Source of the DNA: Clytia hemisphaerica
Taxonomy: Eukaryota > Cnidaria > Hydrozoa > Leptothecata > Clytiidae
DNA length: 64,000 nucleotides
Direction: 5' to 3'
Assembly (NCBI GenBank): GCA_902728285.1
Contig: CACVBU010000046.1
Coordinates: 62,001 to 126,000 of the forward strand
Part shown: positions 1 through 12,200 of the stretch, in pieces
How positions within the stretch are numbered: the stretch's first letter is position 1
Layout: each line of letters begins with the position of its first letter
The notes under the pieces: generated by a model
Databases searched by the model: none
Told to the model about the DNA's origin: nothing
Seen by the model: only the letters and a program-made list of their open reading frames with translations
Translations under genes and position numbers: made by a program

Positions 1-275
1 GTAGATTATCTTAAATGAATTAATATTCTGATAAAATTCGTAACTACCTAAAATCTGTTTTTTTTTCTCGCCGTTGGGATACAAACAATAAATAATAATT
101 GTCTAAGCGAAGTCTATAAGTATAGGTCTTTCCTCATTGTGAGTGACTTTTTTTGTACGTGCCTTGGTTGTTTGACCAAATGACTTAGCCTATATGAAAG
201 CAGTACCTTTGTTTACTTTGAATATCATGGGACATATAGTTCTGTATAAAATCTAAATAATATTTTGTCTTCTAG

Positions 276-3200
276 AATTGGTTTTTGGGACATGGACTTC
301 ATGACAGTGAACCATCCATCATTCATCACTTTGCTTTTCACAATGATTTAAAATCCTTCAAATTCCCTGATTTTGATGCCGGATGGGCACTTTCAATGCC
401 TCTAGTGAACGAGTAATTGAATTTTAAACTATCTGATACTATTTATTCATCTGCCCATAATTCAGTAGATTTTCGGTTGATGATTGTCGTTTATTGGGGC
501 ATGAACATGATTGGGGCGACATGAAACTTTAAGTACCGATGGGCTGTTCCATAAAATTTCCATACAGGGAGGCTGGCTGGACGAACATTTTCAAGTGAGA
601 ACAAATTTCTTGGAAAAGTGTAGATACCCCCTAGAAATTAGCAAAATTTGCAAAAGAACCCCTTGAAAAAATGTCTTAAAGTGAAGGTGGACGAACTAAA
701 ATCAGTCGTTCACCCCCTGGAAATTCAAGAATAACTTTTTAACCCCTGGAAAAATGAAAAAACACTTCTTTAGACCCCCTGGAAATTCTTCTCGGATTAC
801 CCCCTGGAAATATTTGTCCACCCCACTGTATGTCCATAGAATGAAATAGCCCATTTACACCCTCTTATTCTTAATATTTTCAACACGTTCTTAAGTAGAT
901 TAAAGGGAAATATAGGTTTTTTAAGACTGGAATTAAGTTATAGATGAAACCTTGTGGCTGTTTTGTGTAGAAACATTTTTTTTTCATGAACAGTTTCTCA
1001 GGCTTAAAATAAATATTGTTTTGATATCTCTCTTTTCAGACTTAAAGAACGTTTGGAATCGAATCCACCTGATTATGGATTTTCCATTGATGTCAAACAT
1101 GAAGTATTCATTAATTCCCAAATAATGTGTCTTTTGAGAGCATATATTTTTATGATGTGTTATGCAGCATTTTTATTCAGTTGAAGTTAAATGTAGTCAT
1201 GAGAAACTGTGTTTGAAACTCACTACTCAGTTTCAAATCGAATCTACGCACCTTGAAAATACTCTCTATTGTTTTTTTGCACAACTGAAAGTTTTTATTG
1301 TTGTAGCTAATTAGTTTAGTACAATTTACATTTTATGTAAATTATTACCCTTTCTTTTTAGGTTGCAAAATTTATCTATAACGATGGCAAAGGAACAAGA
1401 TTGACGAATGTTCCACAATTCTGTATCAATTCAGCATTAAAGAAAGATCACTGTGTTTCAACTGTTGCCAAAGAAATTCCTGACTGTGTATGTATTTCTG
1501 CTTCCTCCTTAGTTTTCTAATTGTAAAGTCCTGTTGTCGAGGATCTCACAGTAGCGTGGTGGGTCGACCAAAATTTGGGCAAACAGGGGAGAGCAATTCT
1601 CGTAAGTTGGGATTTTGGTGTCCCCTTTTGAAAGTAAAATATGTTTGTAAAACTTACGCGAGCGAAGCGCTAATTTTCGGGGTATCTTTTTCTATTTTTG
1701 GCTAAAAAAAAGGGCGCACTGGGTGTTTTCTCACTTTTTTGGCCAAAAACTGCCATTTCTAGTAATCAGTGGCATCTTTTTGCGCCCTTTGTCATGGCAC
1801 CTCTTTGAAAACCTCCGCTCGGGGGGCATTTGCCCCCCTGCCATCACGATGGTAGACACAAGTTAAAACAAACAGAATCAATAGACTGTAAAATGAAAGG
1901 TTTTGGATAAAAATGTGGTGATATAAAGAAAAATAATAGAAGAAATAGTCAGCCCCCAGCTTTGCCATTGAAATTCCAGGCCCCCTCAAACATATCAGGT
2001 CCCCCCAAATATTTGGCTGTATTTTAGCTCTCGGTTTTCATTTGGATTTTTTCGGGTGTAACCCACTGACCTTTATATACCCTACCAAGCTTCTCAATCC
2101 CAGCCAAGCCAAATCTTTGATCGGAGTTTTTTGAAAATTGGTACCCTAATGGCGGCACTACTCGATAGCGGTGTAAATGCATCGAGAGCGCTAGGTCTAC
2201 TTTTCCTCGAATTCTTTTGATGATGTAGCGGCGTTAGACGTTAATTTTTAACATTGCAATGGCTTCTCCTCGGGTACCAATTCCAAAAAAACTCCAATCA
2301 AAGATGTATGTAATAGTTTATTTCAAGTTGACGAACAGGTAGCAACAAAGGCTAATAAAAGTCAACGCTACTTTACAATTTGTAAGGTGATTACAAAAAG
2401 CCGACACCGTCAATATAGGTCCGGCAGTTTCTACACGGGCATGATGTAGGCCTCCACTGCTTAATCTTTTCCTTAAAAATACTAAGATCAACTATATCTC
2501 TATACTCATCCGGAATTAATTCCCAAACTTTTGGCCCTAAAAATGAAAGTGACTCTGAACCGTGAAAAACAGAGTTTATTTCTCTTGATCTGAAGTAAGG
2601 CGTTTTGCGATTTACTTTGATATTTTCATCATGTTTGAAAATTTCTTCAGTTAGATCTGATATGTTATTTTTAAATTGGAAAAGTTCTATTGCTAACAAC
2701 TGAAGATTTTTATGGTGGAATTTGATGGCACCGTCTTTCTCTAAAAGCTGCTCAAAAGTAGATGTATGATCAGAATACACTATCCTCAAACATCTTTCGT
2801 GGAGGTGATTTATTTTTTGATCTAGCCTGCGAACATGAAACATCCAGACAAGCGAGCAATAATTGAATTGACTTCGAAAGAAGGCATTCATGAGCCTTTG
2901 CTTTTTCTTTTGATTTATGTACGGTGCTACCCTCGCAAGTGCACTGATTTTCTGGCTAGCTTTCTTATAAATCGTGTTAATATGTGGCTCAAAAGTCAGA
3001 CAGTTGTCAAAAGTTAATCCTAGGATCTTGCCTGAGTTGCTGTTAAAGATGTGTTCATTCTGTATAGTAAGGAAGATTTCTTTGCTGGTATTGTTAGCTA
3101 TCAACTCAGACTTGTCTGCATTTCCTTTCATTTGATTTTGGGTTATCCACTCAAAGATGATAGCAGCTCCATTCGAGAGCTCCTCTCCAACCTGTTCCCA

Positions 3201-6200
3201 AGAATCAGCTATCACAAAAGGTGTTGTATCGTCTGCATAATTCAGTACATTTCTATTTTCAAGGAAGTAGAACAAATCTCTCATGTAGATGTTAAATAGT
3301 AGCGGCCCTAGAATGGATCCTTGGGGAACACCTACTTTAACATTATGCCAGGTACTGTAATGGTCGCCAATTTTCGTTCTTTGCTTTCTATCTGATAGAT
3401 AGGCTGCTATGAGACCTAAGGCACTCCTTGAAAGTCCGTATGCTTCAAGTTTAGCAATCAATAGTTCGTGCGAGAAGATTATCCTTTATGATTTTCACTG
3501 GAATATCTGAGCTTGGCTGTGATTTTCCTTGAACTAAGTCCTTAATGATTTTCCCTACTTCCTCTTTCGTTGTTGGTATAAAAGAAAATTTATTTAGATA
3601 CTCAGTTTTCTTGATTTCAGTGACACTTGGGTGTTGTCTATATTTCTGAATACAAATTTCAGTATGATTATTTGTTTTGTGAAATGCAACATAGGGAGGC
3701 TCAGGCAAGTCTAGTTTTGATATTATTTGGCCATAATAGTCATTGAATATTTGAGCTATCTGTTTCTCGTCATTTATGATTTTTTCTTTATCCACTAAGG
3801 TATAACTCTTATTGTTTGAACCTTTATTTGAAAACAATGGTTATACAGTTTTCCAAAACTTTTTGTTATCAGTTATGTTGGAATCTTTAAGGTTGGCAAA
3901 GTAGTCTTTCTTAGTCCTCCTAAATAGCGATAAGCAAAAAATTTTTTGTCTTTTGTATTTTGTTTTATTTTCTTGTGTTTTATTCTTATAGGCAAGGTTC
4001 TTGAGTTTGGATCTTACCATGATGGCTTTTCTCATATCTCTATTTATAAAAGGCATGTTATTACCTCTAACCGTTTTATATTTAAAAGGAGCTTGTTTGT
4101 CTAGTTCTTCTATGATACATTTTATTTTTGATTCAAAATCACTGTTATCACTATTGATGATCAAATCTAGTTTCATACGAAAAGTATCATTGTTGAATGT
4201 CCTGTAAGATCGGTATCTGATTGTTTTCGGTGGCAATTTTTCAAAGTTTTCATTTAGGATTATTAGAGTCATCTTGTGAAAGTCCGATATTCCAGTGGTA
4301 ATAGTGTAAGCAGTTTTCTGAAAATGATTTGGCTTATTTGTGAGCATATGGTCAATGCAGTGGCCTATCAGGATTTTTAAACAGGTTGGTGAGTTAATCA
4401 TAGCTTTGAGATTTAACCCCTCACAAAAATCAACCAAAGGCTGATTCTCAATTTCACAATTCAAGTCTCCTACAACCAGAATGTTGTTATAATCGATATC
4501 TATCGCATCTATGCTAATTTGCAGCTTTTCTAGGTGCTCGTTGATGTTATTTAAATGTGGGTTATAGGAACAACATATCAGCCATTTTTGTTTATTAATT
4601 GTTACCTTAACAAACATGCCTTCATACGTATTTTCAGATCTTATTAACTTAGATGGTAATCCGATTCTTACATAAAGCAAAAGGCCGCCACCTCCATCGT
4701 TTTTAGGTCTATCCAAACGATGCGGTTCCTCAAAACCTTCTATTTCAAACTGATTAGTTGTGAAATTATCGTTCAATTTGGTTTCAGAAACCAAAAGTAT
4801 ATCTAGATTTCCTGATACTATAGCTGATAAATTTTCAATTTTATTCCTTATTGAGTTGAGATTTAGTTGACCAATAAGTACTTTCTTACAGTTTTGCTTA
4901 CGAAGATCTTTAAGTTTTTCAAGTTCAAGCTCTCTATTAATCATTGGAGAATCTACATCATACCTGTGCATGTTGTCTTCTTGCTGTTCTTGTCCGACTC
5001 GCTGTTCCTGTCCGTCTCGTTGTTCATGTTCGTCTTGTTGTTCATGTCCGTCTTGTTGTTCATGTCCGTCTTGTTGTTCATGTCCGTCTTGTTGTTCATG
5101 TCCGTCTTGTTGGTGAATCAATGTGATGTCAAAGTTCGTACTTGCTTTGTCATTGGTTTGTGGCATGTTATCAGTTGTTGGTGATGTTTTGTGTTCGGGT
5201 AATGTATCGTCTATTTTTGTTGTTTCTTTATTTTTATCTAATTGTTTGTTTGCAGCAACAGATATTACTGACGTTGGCTTTTTGAAAACTTCTTGATGTA
5301 GTATCCGTTTTTTGAATCACCTCGGACTCTATGTACTACTGCAGATGAATCGGAGTTGAGATTTTTTGCTTTTTCCCCTCCATTCTTTAAGGACAGACCT
5401 TTCTGTTGGTGTTAGGTCTTCCGTTACGCTGATTCCTTTATATTCCTCGTTATCTTTCAGTGTGGATAGGTTGCGCAGAACTGTCATCTTTTCTTTTTGT
5501 GTACCAAGCATAACTTTAATTGGTCGTTTTTTATCGGTGGCTTGAGTACCGATTCTTGAGATGGCTCTCATGTTTGGTTTTGGTATTTTGATCGTTTCAA
5601 TTAGGGTATCAACATAGGCTCTGTCAGCGATTTCTGTTTGTTCAGGCGTGTTTTCAGTTACTCCATGAATGATGATGTTTTTCGATCGGTTATCATGATC
5701 ACGCTTCTCTTTCATTTCCTCATACCTAGCTTCTTTAACGATTGTTTTTAAGCCATTCGGAGTGGAGGCTTTGGTAGCACTAGCATAGGTTTTGACTTCT
5801 GTCACCTGATCCTCTACTTTCGTTAGTGATGACTCAAGATGGCAGATATTGCTTGGTCCAGGGTTATATAAAGGTCAGTGGTGTAACCGGAGGGGGTTAC
5901 ACCAAAAAAAAACGCAAATAAAAACCGGGAGTTAAAAAAAGACCCAATAAAGTCAGGGGTGTTGACGCTATGAGGTTTGGAATGCCCTGAAAAATAGCAT
6001 TTTCAGACTCAATTTGCAAATAATACCGAAAAGTTTTGCTTTTTGATTTTTAATTTTATTATTTTTCTGTTTTTAGGGCTTGGTGGATGAAAATGAAATT
6101 TTCATAGCTGTCAAAACATGCAAAAAGTTTCACGATGAGCGTGGTGAGTAACAAACAAAATATTCTTTTTGACACTTTTTGATGCGATATAAAACTTTTT

Positions 6201-9200
6201 TTAAATTGTAAAAGGTCCCTAAGAAGTTTATAGTCCTCTTTGCCAACAAAAAAAATTATTTTTGTCAATGTATTTTTAACAACTATCACGAGAAGGTTAC
6301 AGATAGGGCTCCTTTGAAGAAAATCTTTTTTTTACATCAAAAAATTTTTTTTTGCTGTAAAAGATTCAAAATTTTACGGACCATCGAATGATGCATCTCC
6401 CGTATCAAAATTGCAAAAAATGCTAAAAACATTATTGATGTATAATCCCTATTGATTGAGCCTTCAAATTGTAAAAGAAAACTGTAAAGGGAAGTTTAAA
6501 TGGAATTCATTTTAAGAGATGAACACTCTCCATCGTATTGTATGGTTTAAAACAAACAAGAAGTGAAAATTTAGTTTTTAAGAAATTTTCGAGGTTGGAT
6601 ATTTCCTATTAGATCAGGTCTTGAGGTCGAAGAAGAGTGCTTCAACAAAAACTTAATCTATTTAGGATGTTTAAAAAATTTTTTTGCTTGTTATACTTTG
6701 AAAATCTCTGAATTTATCATTTATCATTTTTGTTCTTGTAAAAAGAGTATGCTTCTCTGTAATACTGATCCCTCCTTCTCTGTGTTTCTAAGTTTTTAAA
6801 GCGACGCTTCTTTCGATATCCCTATTATAAAGTCCTACAATGGAATAATGGTCTTTTTACTTTTCAATAAAAGAGGGGAATTTTTCGGTAAAGATAAAAA
6901 TGATTTTAAATTTTGAAATATCTCAGAATCACAATTTCTTCAAAAATCCAGTGTACATACCAACTTTGAAAGGTTACTATACAAGATCTGGTTGGTCGAT
7001 ATTTCTGAAACCTACGTCATTCTATTCAGAAAAGGTTGAATAGCAAAACCGTGCCTCCGATTGTTGATTCGAGGTTTTGTTAGGGGGAAAACTCGCTTTA
7101 AACGTGAAAAACCTGTTTTCTAACATCGCATAACATGAAAAGTTAAATATCTTTTGAATGGGGCGTGTAAATGATAAAGCGGAGCACTGTTTGGTAGGGG
7201 AGAACAAGGGCTTTCGAATACAAAAGGTTTCATTGAAAAATATTCAGTAGATTTTGAAGAGTAACTCGTCAAAGTTCAAAGTTCGTCTTTTGAAATCGCG
7301 TCATAATTCCAAATTAGAAAAATATGTCGAAAAAGTATTATTACATATTTAGAAAGCCATTGAATTGAAGTTTAACCACTCCAGTCCAATTTCATCAAAG
7401 AAAGGATGCTAAACAATTAATGATACTTTTTAAAAATAATCAAATTGACCTATCTGTAACCTTCACGCACATCGCCAATTGATGGTTGATTTGATTTTGT
7501 AAAATTTTACAGATTTGTTATACCAAACTGCATGATAAATACTCTGAAATTTAATATAGAGCTGAATATTCGTAAAATTCTCATTTTTCTGATGTTGGAT
7601 GGTAATATTGATGTAGCAAATAACGCAAAAACTTTATTGTTTTTCGGGCGGATTGTCACAGAATCTAATTTTATGAATTTTGCTGACAACTAATAAAGTC
7701 TGTCTCAATATAATCTGCAGTGGAGACAAAAAATGCTGTAACGTTTGATAGAATTCGAATGAAATGGTGGTTTGCGCAGGTTGAAAGATAATAAGGAGTG
7801 GGATATTATAGAATGACAAATATAATACTTAAAAATCAAAAAATAAAGATGAAAAATAAAGAAAAAAGTTGAGTTTGCGATCCTTGTTGTGACGATCGAA
7901 AACTGTATTAATAGTTCTTTCTAACTTTCAGTCCCTGTAGTAAAGAAGACAGTAGGCAAACATGCCAAACACATTCGGTATTACAGTGATGTTGCCGATG
8001 AAAGTATTCCTACTGAATATATCGATGTGGGAAACACTGAAAGAGGTACCTTTCTTTACTGATCAATTTTCATCTTAGTTTTGACAAGAACTCATTTTGA
8101 CGAGTTATCTTTTTTAAATTTTGTTTTCTTTTATCATAAGATAAAAGGAAGGTGGTCTTTTTGGAACAATATAAAATGATTTGATTTTGATGAGTGAGCC
8201 TAGTATAAAGTCCATCTGACAGCGTTACAAAAACCTCTGATTGGAATCAGTTAAAAATTACTTTTCGAATTAGCCACTGAACAGCTCTGACAGGATCCAA
8301 AAGCTAAGTCAATTAGTCTGAAAACACTTATGACCTGCACTTCCTATATGTGAAGATCATCCTTGGTCAATTAAGCTAACTCAGATGTTTAATTTCTAAC
8401 ATATAGGTCATTGTCAGAAGTTACACAACATTATAAAACGTTCAACAGATGAAGAATGGAGAGATAAAGAATGGCTTGTTGTCATTGACGACGACACCAT
8501 TATGAGGTAAACCCAGAGTGAACAAACGCTACTTTCGTCAGATATATTTTCGCGAGATTTAATTTCATCGAAAGTGGCCCTGTAAACGCAAAAGATAGCA
8601 TATTTACAGTGGTAGTTTATGCTGAAAATCTGATTTTGAAAATTTGGCGTAGATTTAATTTCGTGCGTCAGCGATCTCACGCGATTTCGCGAAATTTATT
8701 TTCGCGAAAATGACAAAAATTCGCAAAAACAAGAAATTTAAATCTGTTGCGCAAGTTTATCCGATTCATCCAAGAATCTAGCATTTGGACCTACCACTAG
8801 GACTTATTTTGTTTAAGATTTCAAAGACAGGGAATGGGTCATGAAATCCCAAGAAAATTGACAATCTGAAAATTGATTACTCGATAACAGAAACATTATC
8901 TTTTTTATGAGCTTTTCTTATTTGAAAAAATCTACATGAGCTGTTTCGGTGAAATGCAAACGATCGTTCTCACTTCGAGAATCTCTTCATTCACTTCTCA
9001 TCTGATGACAGGTTAAATACATTGGCAAGTTTGTTGACAATATCAATTGATTCACAACTCAGACTGTTTCGCTTATTGAAAACCTTAAGAAAGGCTTTTT
9101 GTTTGATGTTATTAAAATGTGTATGTAAATTCATAACGTGTTGTTTAGCTTGCGAATCCCGTACTTGGATGACCTTGAAATATCGATTGAAAGATGAAAA

Positions 9201-12200
9201 AGCTTTTTCGTATTCGGTTAGTTCTTGTTGTAAGTTCGTTATACTCGATTCGAGTTTTTTGATCTTCTTTTGGTTGTCCTTAATCTTTTGATCAGCCTTC
9301 AAACTGAGTTTTGAGAGAAACTTAATTCTCAACATCTGCGTTTTAACTGTACTGTTTTGTTTACAAATAATATCATCCTTGTATCTAGCCTCCTGATTTG
9401 CTAATTCTAACAAAGGGTTGTTATCATGGTTTTTCTCCGACAGGAAACTTTGTAATTGTTCGTTTTGTGATTCATAAAGTTTGCATAGCTTTTCACTGTC
9501 ATTCAATTTAGCGTTTTTCATTTCAAGCTTCATTGCCATTAGATGACGGGACACTTTCACCTCAGATAGTTCTTTAGTTAATCTCTGTATCTCTTTGTCC
9601 TTGGTTATGGTATTTGACTGGTGAAGTTCGTCTGATTTTTTCCTTTGAATCAAAAGTTCATCAGTTTGTTTCTTTAAAGATTGAATTTCGGCATCTTTTG
9701 AATCGCTTTCTTTCCTCAACTGATTGTTGACCTAAGATAAAGATATTTATAATTAGAACTAATTTGATGAAAACAATTAGCCCTAGTTTAGACGGCCCAC
9801 TTTTCGCCCTGCCTATTCTAATTGTGAATTGAAATTGGCATAAAGTGGGATGTCTAAAATCAATGCATTGCCCTCTTTTGACTTCAGTGCAATGATTTCT
9901 CTCAATCTTTTTCAAGCAACTTTTAGCCCACTTTCTGCCTACTCTAACAATTAGAATAAGCAGGGCAGAAAGTCGGCCGCCTAAACTAGAGCTTAGATAC
10001 TGTCTGAAAATCTAAATGGTAATGTTTTTGAATTGTAATTTTAAGTATCCTTACGTACCTGCTCCGAATTCGTGTACATTAAACGAAATTCACTTTCAAC
10101 TTCACCCATGACTCAAGCATAAAATCCACTCAACATAAGTTTTTATTTTATGATTTGATCAATTTTCTATAAGAACTTTTCTTTTCGCTGCATTTTTCTT
10201 CCAAACTTTCAAAATTGAAATTTGACGTCAATTCTGACACGTCACTCGAACAAAATATCTGACATGGACGATTCGTTGAAAACACTTTTCCTTTTCAAAA
10301 AAAATTTTTCTCCTTATCATAATTCATTGACACGCCTCCTTTCTATGTTTCATTTCTTCTTAAAAGGATAAACATTACATGGAGTTTAGTGTCCTTATTT
10401 TTTAGGGACATTCTATTCTATCTTCTCTGCATGTTTGCTATTAAGACTCAACTTCTTGAATCATTATTATGGTTTCATATTGCGAATTTTCGTAAAATCA
10501 GGGATTCTTCCCTGTCTTTGCGAGGCTCTTTATTAACAGATATTCGTATAGACCTGTGTAAACACAGTCAAATCAGCGAAGAACGTCTTAAAAAGATTAA
10601 ATATTTGGATGGGGTATAGGCAAGAAACAACAAAAATTTGTTTATTGATAAATTTTCCTAACTCTCAAAAAATCTGTTGTTTCTTGCCTGTGACCCATCC
10701 AAATATTTAAGCTTTAATAGTGGGAAGGCAGAGTTTCATAATCTTAAAAAAATTCCTCCTTCATGATTCTAAACATGAGAGATACTGAGATAATTTGAAT
10801 TGCATTTATGCATTATACTCCGCAAGGTTCAAGTTTTATAAAGAAAATTTCCTCATATATTTTCTTCAGTAAGGCTCGAACGAATCAACGAATCTTCCTT
10901 TCTTTCAGTTACGATCGGTTACGACGACATTTGGCGTGTTACGAATCCAAGAAGCCAGTTTTGCTAGGTGAAAGATATGCTTACGCGTTGAATTTTCGAA
11001 AAGCTGGGTACGAGTACCCGACAGGTGGCGGAGGGTATGTGGAAATCTCTTTTTATGACTTGCTCTGATATGGCTGTTTCTTTCTACCATCAAAGAAGAA
11101 TTTTCGGTGCTTTTTAGTGGAAGCTTTTAACGCCCAAGTTGTACTCTTAGGTGCCAAATAAACGGGGGGGAAGGTGGGGGTTCGATTAAACGGATGGTTG
11201 GAAAATTTTCGGAATTTTAATAAACGGGGCGGACCTAATTGCCGGGGGGTTGGAGATTGTACTTCTGAAAACCCAAAAATAAGGTAAATATAGGCTAAAA
11301 TCAGGCTTTTTTTAGCAAAATAAGGCGACTTCTTCTTGCTAACTGAAAATATTCTTTAAAAATTGATAAACGGGGGGGGGGGTCCTAATAAGGTCTGGGG
11401 GGGTTGGAAAATTCTCGGGGGGGGGCGTTTATTTGGCACCTAAGAGTATTTGCCTTGTAGTACAATACCTTAAGATGTGATTGACAGATTCACCCATACT
11501 TGATATAACCCTTAGTAAAGACCTCAGATCTGGGTGAAATTTTGTATATCTTACGTAAATCTTGTCTTAGAACATTTTGGGTCTCTAAATGACGATTATG
11601 CCTCAACATGGAACAGTGCAAACATTAACAAATAATACGAGGAGTTATGCAAATAATTCTCAAATGACAAAGAACTAAACCTTTATTTTTACCAATGGTT
11701 CTTATACAGTGAGTGCTAACTGTTTAATCTACCCAAAATTTATTATCTCCTTTATAATGTTTGTTTCCCTTATAATGACTATATCTCCTCAATAGTATGA
11801 TAATGAATCGTGCCGCTATCAATGAACTTATAAAGAGTGGATGCAAATGTTACAAAGCCGATGAACCTGATGATATGTGGCTTGGCAATTGTTTCAACAG
11901 AATGCAAATACCTATGGTACATTCAAATTCTCTTCACCAGGTTGGATTCTTGAGCATTCTTACTTTTCAGCATTTTTGGTTCATCTGCAAAAGTCAGATC
12001 TGCCTCAAGGAGAGTTTCATTAAAAACACTAGGAAAGCATGTTAAGAGTTTTAAGCAAATTACTTTAAGCATACACTGAATTTCAATCTACACGATATTG
12101 TTGAAGTTTTTATTTGCATAGCATCAGTGACAATGATCCGGCAATATTAGAATTCTTTAATGTGTTTTTTTGTTGAAATTACAGTACCATTACGGCCTCA

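Larger units (their letters stand above)
2310..5862 (-). mobile_element. Degenerate non-LTR retrotransposon (Jockey superfamily, CR1/L2-like)
   Basis: The minus strand carries ORF1, apurinic-type endonuclease and reverse transcriptase remnants in the order expected for a Jockey-superfamily LINE. The 5' end stops abruptly inside ORF1 near 5860, where the inverted-repeat element resumes. The 3' end near 2340-2390 has short TTGTAA-type repeats instead of poly-A. The copy is dead: ORF1 is truncated, there is an in-frame stop after the endonuclease, and the RT has an internal deletion with a frameshift. Confidence 0.85.
1990..5975. mobile_element. Inverted-repeat element split by a LINE insertion
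   Basis: Sequence at about 1990-2083 matches the reverse complement of about 5865-5975. Both arms share a CTCxCGGTTTTxATTTG-like stretch, GGTGTAACC and CACTGACCTTTATATA. The right arm has an extra short GGTTACACC duplication. Between the arms lie a small hairpin element (2111-2308) and a 5'-truncated LINE. The simplest reading is a non-autonomous inverted-repeat DNA element that later received other insertions. Arm ends are approximate. Confidence 0.6.

Noticed and set aside
4867-5184. Plus-strand hydrophobic frames resembling membrane proteins
   Set aside because: They are antisense to the LINE endonuclease ORF and its 18-bp repeat.
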